Assembly: GCA_900313295.1 (NCBI GenBank)
Contig: OMQS01000173.1
Span: 1 to 5,203 of the forward strand
Direction: 5' to 3'
Length of the DNA stretch: 5,203 bases
From: an uncultured Eubacteriales bacterium
Lineage (GTDB): Bacteria; Bacillota; Clostridia; Oscillospirales; Oscillospiraceae
Positions 1-5,130 of this stretch are shown in pieces. Below the pieces are notes generated by a model. It made no database searches and was not told the DNA's origin. It was given only the letters and a program-made list of their open reading frames with translations. A program made the position numbers and the translations under genes. Position 1 is the first letter of the stretch; each line of letters opens with the position of its first letter.

Positions 1-140
1 ATCAGGAACGTCTGGCGGATCTGTTTGGAAAACTGGATGCGGAAATTCTCCAAGTTCCAGGCGGGCATGTGGGGTTCATCGTTCAGTCAGCGTACTACAT
101 TGATCTGATGGAAAAGTTCCTGGAGAAAAACGGGATCTGA
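1..140 (+). CDS. Alpha/beta hydrolase, C-terminal fragment (5' end outside window)
   Basis: Only the last 45 codons are visible, in the frame that begins at base 3 and ends at the TGA at 138-140. The visible peptide contains VPGGHVGF about 30 residues from the end. This matches the block that carries the catalytic histidine of the Ser-Asp-His triad in alpha/beta-hydrolase-fold enzymes, which is normally followed by one amphipathic C-terminal helix; here that helix is YYIDLMEKFLEKNG. The nucleophile serine and the acid residue lie upstream of the window, so substrate and subfamily cannot be told. The next reading frame starts 31 bp downstream on the same strand with no terminator between, so co-transcription is possible. 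Bases 1-60 are 29/60 G+C, intermediate between the AT-rich gene that follows and the GC-rich remainder. The fold assignment is fairly safe; the function is unknown. Confidence 0.7.
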   Translation, partial: QERLADLFGKLDAEILQVPGGHVGFIVQSAYYIDLMEKFLEKNGI

Positions 141-171
141 CAAATTAGTTACGGCTTGAGGAGGTAAAATC

Positions 172-578
172 ATGGTTAGCTTTAGAGTGGGCTGTATGAT
201 GTACGAAATAGGTGCCGCATCTTTTTTGCATTCTTTTTTCTCGACAGTGGCATATAGATTAGAAAACAATCGTGGGGAAGCAAATTCCCTGTCATCATGA
301 ATGAGCTGTATCAAGGAAAACTATCTTGTGAAAATGTGCCGGCTGCTAAAGAGGAATTAACGCAAATCAAAAAAGCTTTGTCGAAGCTTTCACCAAATAA
401 AGTAATATGGGATATTGATGATTTGTCGAAGCAGCCGCCATGGGGAGACAATATCAGTGAAGAAATCTGGAGTTTAGGAAATTATTTCATCACCTGTGAT
501 GGGCGAGATTTTATTGAAGTATTTTTTATGGCATTAAATGCAGCCATTGAAATTAAAAAAGATGTAATGATCCAATAG
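172..578 (+). pseudogene. Imm70-type immunity protein gene, split by a -1 frameshift
   Basis: The ATG at 172 has an excellent ribosome binding site (GAGGAGGT at 158-165, 6-nt gap). It opens a 42-codon frame that stops at 298-300, beginning MVSFRVGCMMYEIGAASFLH. The other frame, read from 273, gives WGSKFPVIMNELYQGKL and continues to TAG at 576-578 through VIWDIDDLSKQPPWGDNIS and NYFITCDGRDFIEV. Joined at 270-273 the two halves form one protein of about 135 residues. From memory, its blocks match the Imm70 family of immunity proteins found in polymorphic-toxin loci: YEIG..SF.HSFFST near the N-terminus, WGS.FP..M.ELYQG, then PPWG.NIS. Loss of a single base at about 271-273 explains the break. 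The region is AT-rich compared with its neighbours, consistent with horizontal acquisition. No cognate toxin is in the window. A sequencing error is the main alternative to a true pseudogene. Confidence 0.75.
297..578 (+). CDS. C-terminal fragment of the Imm70-like protein (possible reinitiation product)
   Basis: This 93-codon frame is the downstream part of the broken immunity gene, starting at an internal methionine (MNELYQGKL). Its ATG overlaps the stop of the upstream 42-codon frame in an ATGA arrangement at 297-300, which would allow coupled reinitiation. It has no Shine-Dalgarno sequence of its own (the preceding bases are ATTCCCTGTCATC). In-frame homologous sequence (WGSKFPVI) continues upstream of this ATG, so it is probably not the natural start. 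The product would lack roughly the first 43 residues of the expected fold and is unlikely to be functional. It is listed so the reading frame is documented; the pseudogene entry is the preferred reading. Confidence 0.35.
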   Translation: MNELYQGKLSCENVPAAKEELTQIKKALSKLSPNKVIWDIDDLSKQPPWGDNISEEIWSLGNYFITCDGRDFIEVFFMALNAAIEIKKDVMIQ

Positions 579-641
579 ATCCTTGCATTAGATAAAATCC
601 CATTTGTGCGCTTACTTGTTGAGCCAAATAGCATACGATCC

Positions 642-686
642 GTCCGCTGGGCTATGCCGCATGGGCAAAGCCAGCGGACTTTTATT
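642..686 (+). terminator. Intrinsic terminator closing the hydrolase/immunity transcript
   Basis: The arms GTCCGCTGG (642-650) and CCAGCGGAC (671-679) are perfect complements. The long loop can fold further through TGCC/GGCA, and with a one-base G bulge the stem gains a further GCT/AGC. It is followed directly by TTTTATT (680-686). It lies 64 bp beyond the stop at 578 and has no T-tract on the opposite strand, so it serves plus-strand transcription. Confidence 0.8.
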
Positions 687-697
687 CCCCAAAATCA

Positions 698-730
698 AGA
701 AAAAAACGGCGTGACCGAAGCCACGCCGTT
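698..730 (-). terminator. Intrinsic terminator of the xpaC-telA-TPM operon
   Basis: On the minus strand the arms AACGGCGTG and CACGCCGTT (722-730 and 705-713) form a perfect 9-bp stem. The stem extends by a C-G and a G-U pair to a UUCG tetraloop, and is followed by a run of T (the A-run at 701-706, preceded by AAG). It sits about 70 bp after the TGA of the TPM gene at 799-801. With the terminator at 642-686 it seals the convergent gap from both sides. Confidence 0.9.
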
Positions 731-798
731 CCTGAGAAAATGCGATATTTCTTTCCTATGTCCCCCGCCCAACCGTGCGGGAGATTTTTGATGTACGT

Positions 799-1302
799 TC
801 ACCTTTGGCTCATTTGGCTCATCTGGGCATATACCACGTCCGCCGTCCGGAAAAACTGCAGCGTCGCCCCGTCATATTCGCCGTCATAATAGTTCTTTTC
901 GATGGCATTCTTCAGCTTGGCAATCTGGGTGTCGGTGGCGGTCTGGTTCACGCTGTCCCCCAAAAGGACATAGTAGTGGTCGCCCTTCACCTCCAGCAGC
1001 AGCATGTCGTTCTGCCCCAAGCCCCACGCCTTGCCCAGCATGGCGGCGTATCGCTCCGCCGACCAGCGGTGGGTGCTGTCCACGGTGGCCACGGCCACCA
1101 CGGCGTGGTACTTGTCGTTCCAGTTCTCGTTATAGTCTTTCAGGCTCTGCTGCGTTTCCGCCGTCAGCAGTCCGGCGTCATCGGCGATCCACTTGGCGTA
1201 TTCCACCGAAATAGGCTTGCGGCTCAGCCCGTACAGGGCGCCGGCCACCACCACGACCACCAGAACCGCCAACGCAAAGCCACGGCTTTTTAGTGCCTTC
1301 AT
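799..1302 (-). CDS. TPM-domain protein with N-terminal membrane anchor
   Basis: The product is 167 residues. Residues 9-26 form a hydrophobic segment (FALAVLVVVVVAGALYGL) after a basic start (MKALKSRG). There is no lipobox cysteine, so this is an uncleaved anchor or a signal peptide, placing the rest outside the cytoplasmic membrane. Residues 33-160 read as a TPM domain (PF04536, the YgcG/TLP18.3 fold): ADDAGLL at 40-46, a beta segment HAVVAVATV at 66-74, WGLGQNDMLLLEV at 93-105, VLLGD at 112-116, and YYDGEYDGATLQFF at 138-151 near the end. TPM domains have been reported as phosphatases or as chaperone-like factors in photosystem repair; a bacterial role is not settled, so only the domain is called. 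The ATG at 1302 has AAAGGAG at 1310-1316 with a 7-nt gap. It is the third gene of the xpaC-telA operon, 25 bp after telA. The C-terminus MSQMSQR comes from a 9-bp tandem duplication. Confidence 0.8.
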   Translation of the reverse strand: MKALKSRGFALAVLVVVVVAGALYGLSRKPISVEYAKWIADDAGLLTAETQQSLKDYNENWNDKYHAVVAVATVDSTHRWSAERYAAMLGKAWGLGQNDMLLLEVKGDHYYVLLGDSVNQTATDTQIAKLKNAIEKNYYDGEYDGATLQFFRTADVVYAQMSQMSQR

Positions 1303-1327
1303 GTTTCCGCTCCTTTCACGGAGAGTC

Positions 1328-2488
1328 TTACTTGTGCAGCTCCATGAGCTTCTGCTTCAGCTCGCCCTCGATACGGCCCAGCTCGGCCTCGGCGGCCTTG
1401 CGCTTGGCAGCGCCCTCCTGCTGGATGGCCAGCACCTCGTCCAGGGTGGAAATGAGCTGCTGGTTGGTGTGCTGCAGGGTTTCAATGTCCACGATAGACC
1501 GCTCGGACTCCTTGGCCGTGGCGATGGTGCCCATCTTCAGCGCGTCGGCGTTCTTCTTGAGCAGGTCGTTGGTCATCTCGGTGACGGCGTTCTGAGCGGC
1601 GGTAGCCTGACGGCCGTGTTCCATGCCCAGCGCCAGCACCATCTGGCTCTTCCAGAGGGGGATGGTGTTCACCAGAGAGGACTGGATCTTCTCCACCATC
1701 TGGGTGTCGTTGTTCTGCAGCAGGCGGGTCTGGGGACCCATCTGCACGGAGATCATACGCGTCAGCTCCAGGTCGTGGAGCTTCTTTTCAAAGCGGTTGC
1801 ACAGGTTCACCATGTCGTTGTAGGCCTGGGCATCCTCGGCAAGGCCGGTCTGCTCCGCCTTCACCCGCAGCTCCTCCAGCTGACCGGCGCGCACCTCCTC
1901 CAGCCGCTTCTTGCCGGCCAGAATGTACATGGTCAGTTCCTTGTAATACTTCAGATTCAGCTCATACATCTGATCGAACATGGCAATGTCCTTCATCAGC
2001 GTGATCTGATGCTTTTCCAGGGACTGGGCAATGCGATCCACATTGGCCTCCACCTTGCCATACTGCGCCTTCATGCTCTCGATCTTGTTGCCGGCCTTGC
2101 GGAAAAGACCTGCCAGACCCTTCTTCTCCTCGCCGGAGCCGAAGCCCTTGAGCTGCACCACCAGCTCACTGAGGTCAGCGCCCACCTCGCCCAGATCCTT
2201 GCTGCGGACATTGCTGAGGGCGTTCTCGGAGAAGCCCGCCACGCTCTTCTGAGCGGCGGCGCCGTACTGCAGCACCAGATTGGTGTCGGTGATGTCGATC
2301 TTCTTGGCAAACTCCTCCACGGCCTTCTTCTCCTGCTCGGTGAGGAGCTTGTCGTCCAGCGCCACCGGCTCCACCTGCTTTTCCTGGGGAGCCTCGGCCA
2401 CCGCCGTGGGATCCAGCGTCAGCTCCGGCACGGCCACGTCAGCCTCGGTGGGGTTCAGGGTCAGTTCGGGAGTCATATTCTCGCTCAT
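1328..2488 (-). CDS. telA: TelA/YaaN family toxic-anion resistance protein
   Basis: The product is 386 residues with no membrane segment, and is largely alpha-helical and charged. Family blocks are visible: KKIDITDTNLVLQYG (62-76), FDQMYELNLKYYKELTMYI (171-189), and the hallmark stretch QTRLLQNNDTQMVEKIQSS followed by IPLWKSQMVLALG (253-288). These identify TelA (PF05816), named from tellurite-resistance loci and homologous to B. subtilis YaaN/YceH. The length is typical of the family. The mechanism is unknown; members often sit beside XpaC or TerD-type genes and are linked to toxic-anion and cell-envelope stress. The first ~45 residues are a low-complexity acidic tail containing a repeated PELTLxPT motif (7-14 and 21-28). 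The C-terminal ~60 residues look like a coiled coil. The ATG at 2488 is preceded by AGAGAGG (2497-2503, 8-nt gap), a moderate site. It lies 29 bp downstream of xpaC and 25 bp upstream of the TPM gene, on one transcript. Family confidence is high; the physiological substrate is open. Confidence 0.93.
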   Translation of the reverse strand: MSENMTPELTLNPTEADVAVPELTLDPTAVAEAPQEKQVEPVALDDKLLTEQEKKAVEEFAKKIDITDTNLVLQYGAAAQKSVAGFSENALSNVRSKDLGEVGADLSELVVQLKGFGSGEEKKGLAGLFRKAGNKIESMKAQYGKVEANVDRIAQSLEKHQITLMKDIAMFDQMYELNLKYYKELTMYILAGKKRLEEVRAGQLEELRVKAEQTGLAEDAQAYNDMVNLCNRFEKKLHDLELTRMISVQMGPQTRLLQNNDTQMVEKIQSSLVNTIPLWKSQMVLALGMEHGRQATAAQNAVTEMTNDLLKKNADALKMGTIATAKESERSIVDIETLQHTNQQLISTLDEVLAIQQEGAAKRKAAEAELGRIEGELKQKLMELHK

Positions 2489-2517
2489 AGTGTGTTCCTC
2501 TCTTTCTTATTTTTTAA

Positions 2518-3231
2518 TTATAATTCCAGTTGGATGCCGCCGTCGGATGGCTCCTCTTTGTCTTCCGGTGTTTCCTGCTGCACGGTGCGGTGCACGGCGT
2601 CCTCCGCCAGGCCCTCCCGGGCCATTATGTTCTCCAGCACGGTGATGTCCGTGGAGATATCCAGCGCCTCCGCGCCGAACAGGGCGTCCAGCTGCTTTTC
2701 AAAAGCCGTGACGATGGTGCCCATGATGTTCTCCACCCGCTCCATGGTGGCGCCGATGTTGCCGCCGGACACGCCCTGCGCCCCCATGCGGTCATAGGCG
2801 TTCAGCAGCTTCAGGGTGGTGGGCAGGTAGTAGTCCATAAATTTGCGGATCTGGGGCAGCTTCTCCGGCTTCTGCTGCACCACCTCGAAAATTTTGCCGC
2901 TCAGCTCCTCCAGCTTGCGGATCTGGCCGCTGATGACCTCATCTTTTATGTTGTCGTCCAGCCGCCGCATCTCCTTCATGGCCAGCTGCCCGTCGGCGAT
3001 CATCTTGTCCAGCGCCTCGTTGCCCGTGCGCACAGGCTCCGGTTCCACCTCGATCTCCTCCCGCACGTCCTTAAAGAAGCAGCGGGAAATGAAGTACGCC
3101 GCCGCGGCCACCGCCGCCGCAATGGCAAAATGCCCCACCTTAAACAGCGGGAACACCAGCGCATACACCGCCCAGACCCCCGCCGCAATGTAAATGGGCA
3201 CGGCGGACTTATGCACGATCACTTTCTTCAT
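2518..3231 (-). CDS. xpaC: XpaC-like membrane protein (5-bromo-4-chloroindolyl phosphate hydrolysis family)
   Basis: The product is 237 residues. Two hydrophobic helices near the N-terminus (about 11-30 and 33-50) are joined by a short turn, leaving a long cytoplasmic helical domain. FMDYYLPTTLKLLNAY (131-146) is the signature of the XpaC family (PF10112), preceded by IRKLEELSGKIF and followed by a GATMERVENIM helix. The name reflects X-phos hydrolysis in B. subtilis; I see no classical phosphatase motif, so an enzymatic role should not be assumed. It is the first gene of the operon, immediately upstream of telA, the same pairing as xpaC-yaaN in B. subtilis, which supports a joint function at the membrane. 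The ATG at 3231 has GGAGGAGG (3239-3246) with a 7-nt gap and a near-consensus promoter 36 bp upstream. The acidic C-terminus ends GGIQLEL, echoing the PELTL motif at the start of TelA. Confidence 0.92.
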   Translation of the reverse strand: MKKVIVHKSAVPIYIAAGVWAVYALVFPLFKVGHFAIAAAVAAAAYFISRCFFKDVREEIEVEPEPVRTGNEALDKMIADGQLAMKEMRRLDDNIKDEVISGQIRKLEELSGKIFEVVQQKPEKLPQIRKFMDYYLPTTLKLLNAYDRMGAQGVSGGNIGATMERVENIMGTIVTAFEKQLDALFGAEALDISTDITVLENIMAREGLAEDAVHRTVQQETPEDKEEPSDGGIQLEL

Positions 3232-3266
3232 GGCTTTGCCTCCTCCGTTCGGAGTTTGTTCACCCT

Positions 3267-3295
3267 ATTATACAGTATTCAAAAGGCAGGGTCAA
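3267..3295 (-). promoter_or_regulatory. Sigma-A promoter of the xpaC-telA-TPM operon
   Basis: On the minus strand the -35 box is TTGACC (3295-3290) and the -10 box is TATAAT (3272-3267), separated by exactly 17 bp. This is one mismatch from consensus. Transcription should start near 3260, giving a leader of about 29 nt that holds the GGAGGAGG site. Confidence 0.9.
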
Positions 3296-3296
3296 G

Positions 3297-3359
3297 AAAA
3301 AACAGGCGGCCAAAATCGGCTCCGCGCGAGAAACCGCACAGAGCCGGCCGGCGACCGCC
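3297..3359 (-). terminator. Terminator of the DUF6512-like gene, probably bidirectional
   Basis: On the minus strand, starting 8 bp after the stop codon, the outer arms GGCGGTC/GGCCGCC enclose a second stem CGGCTCTGTGCG/CGCGCGGAGCCG (12 bp with two G-U pairs) around a GTTTCT loop. It ends in a run of T (the A-run at 3297-3302). On the plus strand the same structure is followed by seven T at 3362-3368, so it may also stop read-through from that side. Its T-tract ends one base before the xpaC -35 box. Confidence 0.82.
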
Positions 3360-3367
3360 CATTTTTT

Positions 3368-3895
3368 TCAGATGCCCCGCAGACCCGTCAGCGGGTCGAT
3401 AAACAACGGCAGCTCCGGTGCCCGAAACGTGAACAGCAAAAACAGTGCCCACACCCCCAGCAGCACCAGCAGCCCCAGCACCGTCCAGCCTGCGCCGCTG
3501 AGCTGCCGCCGCCTCTGCAGCGTCCAGCTCACCCAGAAGCTCAGCAGCACGGCCACCTGAAAGATCAGAATATCCACGATCATGCTGTCCCGACCCACGA
3601 CGCCCTGATAGCCGTAAAACAGCAGCGGAATGGCCGCCAGTCCCACCAGCAGACCCGCCGCACGGGGCGCCGCGACGCCGCCGGAACGCACGGCGATATA
3701 CTCCGCCAGAGAAAACAGGATCCAAGGCACCGCCAGCAGCTTCATGTGCTCCCATGTGGACTCGTTTACCGCCGAAAAAAGCCCCGCCGCCACGCTCTGC
3801 CCTGTCCAGTCATATACGAAATGCAGCAGATTTCCCGCCGCCAGCGTCCACAGCAGCCCCACGATCTCCCATCTGCGCCAGTGTGTGTCCTTCAT
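3368..3895 (-). CDS. DUF6512-like integral membrane protein
   Basis: The product is 175 residues with about five predicted transmembrane helices (roughly 11-28, 52-68, 78-98, 105-125, 136-157). The motif NESTWEHMKLL (44-54), the loop before it (NLLHFVYDWTG), and the C-terminal PELPLFIDPLTGLRGI match, from memory, the DUF6512 family of Firmicutes membrane proteins. No function is established. Conserved polar residues in NESTWEH are the best candidates for a functional site. I choose the ATG at 3895 because AAAGGAGG (3904-3911) stands 8 nt upstream; the frame extends to a TTG at 3934, but that extension would contain the ribosome binding site. A TAAAAT at 3929-3924 is a plausible -10 box, but no good -35 accompanies it. 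It is transcribed alone, divergently from the oxidase gene, and is closed by its own terminator before the xpaC promoter. Confidence 0.8.
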   Translation of the reverse strand: MKDTHWRRWEIVGLLWTLAAGNLLHFVYDWTGQSVAAGLFSAVNESTWEHMKLLAVPWILFSLAEYIAVRSGGVAAPRAAGLLVGLAAIPLLFYGYQGVVGRDSMIVDILIFQVAVLLSFWVSWTLQRRRQLSGAGWTVLGLLVLLGVWALFLLFTFRAPELPLFIDPLTGLRGI

Positions 3896-3909
3896 ACCCG
3901 TTGCCTCCT

Positions 3910-3978
3910 TTGCGTTTTGTCCTATTTTACGCAAATAAAATGCATTTCATACGGTGCGATTTTCATTGCATTTTGTCC
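3910..3978. repeat. 13-bp direct repeat pair in the divergent promoter region
   Basis: TTGCGTTTTGTCC at 3910-3922 and TTGCATTTTGTCC at 3966-3978 differ at one base in 13 and are 56 bp apart in the same orientation. The first lies between the ribosome binding site and the -10 candidate of the DUF6512-like gene. The second covers the -35 box and part of the spacer of the oxidase promoter. Such placement suits a shared operator, but no known regulator motif is recognised. Confidence 0.5.
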
Positions 3979-3994
3979 GCGGCGGCGTTACAAT
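3966..3994 (+). promoter_or_regulatory. Promoter of the alpha-hydroxy-acid oxidase gene
   Basis: TTGCAT (3966-3971) and TACAAT (3989-3994) are separated by 17 bp. The -10 box has one mismatch; the -35 matches mainly in TTG. Transcription would start near 4001, giving a leader of about 25 nt with AAAGGAG at 4012-4018. A copy of the 13-bp repeat overlaps the -35 box. Confidence 0.6.
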
Positions 3995-4025
3995 AGGCCA
4001 TATCATTCGGCAAAGGAGCGATACC

Positions 4026-5045
4026 ATGGATTACAACGAAGTTTTACAGGCAGCCCGCACCTGTATGGGTCCCTACTGCAAGGCCTGCCCCGTGTGCAAC
4101 GGCATGGCCTGCCGCAACACCGTCCCCGGCCCCGGCTCCAAAGGACTGGGCGTGACCTTCCAGCGCAACTATCAGAAGTGGCAGGAAATCTGCGTGCAGA
4201 TGGACACCATCTGCGAAAATCGCCCTGCCGACACGTCCTTTGACTTTTTCGGTTTGAAGCTGCGCCTGCCGGTGCTGGCCGCCCCCGTGGGCGCCATGAA
4301 GATGCACTATGGCGACAAGTACGACGATGCCACCTATAACGACCTGCTGGTGTCCGCCTGCCGCAAGGCCGGCATTCTGGCCTGCACCGGCGACGGTATC
4401 GACGCCGGCGTCATGGACGGCGCTCTCCGCGCCATCGGGCACATCGGCGGCTGCGGCGTACCCACGGTGAAGCCTTGGGACAGGGACACCGTGTTTCAGA
4501 AGCTGGAGGCCGTGCGCAAGGCCGACCCTGTGGCCATCGCCATGGACATCGACGGCGCAGGCCTGCCCTTCCTGCAGCACCGCACGCCTCCCGCCGGCAG
4601 CAAGACCGTGGCGGAGCTGCGGGAGATCATCGAGTTCGCCCAAAAGCCCTTTATCCTCAAGGGCATTATGACCGTCAGCGGCGCCCGCAAGGCTATGGAG
4701 GCCGGTGCCGCCGGCATTGTGGTGTCCAACCACGGCGGCCGGGTGCTGGATCAGTGCCCCGCCACGGCGGAGGTGCTGCCGGCCATCGCCGACGCCGTGG
4801 GCGGCCGCATCAAGGTCTTTGTGGACGGCGGCCTTCGCACGGGTCTGGATGTGTTCAAGGCGCTGGCGCTGGGTGCGGACGGCGTGCTCATCGGCCGCCC
4901 CTTCGTCACCATGGTCTATGGCGGAGGTGCCGAGGGCGTACAGGTGTATGTGGACAAGCTGCAAAGCGAGCTGCAGGACACCATGCAGATGTGCGGCGTC
5001 CACAGTCTGGACGAGATCGGCCGCGACCAGATCTTCCGCCCGTAA
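4026..5045 (+). CDS. FMN-dependent alpha-hydroxy-acid oxidizing protein, Cys-rich anaerobe-type
   Basis: The product is 339 residues with a (beta/alpha)8 FMN-dependent alpha-hydroxy-acid dehydrogenase domain (PF01070). The C-terminal half is canonical: ILKGI with Lys212 (flavin N1/O2 contact), VVSNHGGRVLD with His236 as catalytic base and Arg239 binding the substrate carboxylate, and VDGGLRTGLDVFKALALGADGVLIGRP (split as VDGGLRTG 266-273 and GADGVLIGRP 283-292) binding the FMN phosphate. Such enzymes oxidise 2-hydroxy acids such as lactate or glycolate to 2-oxo acids. The N-terminus departs from glycolate and lactate oxidases: the usual tyrosine-containing segment is replaced by CKACPVCNGMAC (Cys18, 21, 24, 29), and the expected QLY tyrosine is absent. 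Substrate and electron acceptor are therefore uncertain, and oxygen use should not be assumed. The ATG at 4026 has AAAGGAG at 4012-4018 with a 7-nt gap; upstream in-frame starts lack such a site. It is monocistronic, with its own promoter and terminator. Confidence 0.9.
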   Translation: MDYNEVLQAARTCMGPYCKACPVCNGMACRNTVPGPGSKGLGVTFQRNYQKWQEICVQMDTICENRPADTSFDFFGLKLRLPVLAAPVGAMKMHYGDKYDDATYNDLLVSACRKAGILACTGDGIDAGVMDGALRAIGHIGGCGVPTVKPWDRDTVFQKLEAVRKADPVAIAMDIDGAGLPFLQHRTPPAGSKTVAELREIIEFAQKPFILKGIMTVSGARKAMEAGAAGIVVSNHGGRVLDQCPATAEVLPAIADAVGGRIKVFVDGGLRTGLDVFKALALGADGVLIGRPFVTMVYGGGAEGVQVYVDKLQSELQDTMQMCGVHSLDEIGRDQIFRP

Positions 5046-5066
5046 CGGCTGCAAACAAAACAAAGC

Positions 5067-5108
5067 CTCCCCCACCGGCGCAGCCCGCCTGCGGGGGAGT
5101 TTTTTTAT
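5067..5108 (+). terminator. Intrinsic terminator of the oxidase gene
   Basis: CTCCCCC (5067-5073) pairs perfectly with GGGGGAG (5093-5099), with an inner GGCG/CGCC stem, and is followed by seven T and ATT. It starts 21 bp after the TAA at 5043-5045. The A-rich stretch just upstream (5053-5064) could give weaker termination on the minus strand. Confidence 0.92.
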
Positions 5109-5130
5109 TGCAAAAATCATATAAATATCC

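Noticed and set aside
261..280. Programmed -1 frameshifting in the immunity gene
   Set aside because: There is no slippery heptamer in the correct phase near 265-280 (the zero-frame codons are AAC AAT CGT GGG GAA) and no clear downstream stimulator. A simple indel explains the break better.
377..432. 11-bp direct repeat TTTGTCGAAGC at 377-387 and 422-432
   Set aside because: Both copies are in the same codon phase and encode LSK in separate parts of the immunity-like protein. They are most likely coincidental coding similarity.
764..789. Hairpin CCCGC/GCGGG followed by ATTTTT, as an extra plus-strand terminator
   Set aside because: The stem is only 5 bp, with an AGA gap before five T, and the transcript is already stopped at 642-686. 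It may be a weak backup but is not supportable as a feature.
606..791. 61-codon plus-strand frame in the convergent gap
   Set aside because: It runs through both terminator hairpins, has no ribosome binding site and shows no recognisable motif.
2517..2545. Internal promoter for telA (exact TATAAT at 2522-2517, minus strand)
   Set aside because: The expected -35 position reads CGACGG, far from TTGACA. The AT-rich palindrome AATTATAATT around the xpaC stop produces the match by chance.
1193..2797. 534-codon plus-strand open frame antisense to telA
   Set aside because: It lies opposite telA and parts of its neighbours. Its Leu/His/Gln-rich translation is typical of the complement of GC-rich coding sequence, and it has no ribosome binding site or recognisable domain.
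3279..3755. Minus-strand frame overlapping the DUF6512-like gene in another phase
   Set aside because: Its Gly/Arg/Ala-rich composition and lack of a start signal contrast with the membrane protein in the alternate frame, which has clear helices and a ribosome binding site.
3954..4025. Earlier in-frame start for the oxidase gene
   Set aside because: The extension would begin upstream of the predicted promoter and has no ribosome binding site; the ATG at 4026 has one at ideal spacing.
4044..5120. 358-codon minus-strand open frame opposite the oxidase gene
   Set aside because: It is a His/Ala/Gly-rich shadow of a clearly identified enzyme gene, it runs into the terminator, and it has no family features.
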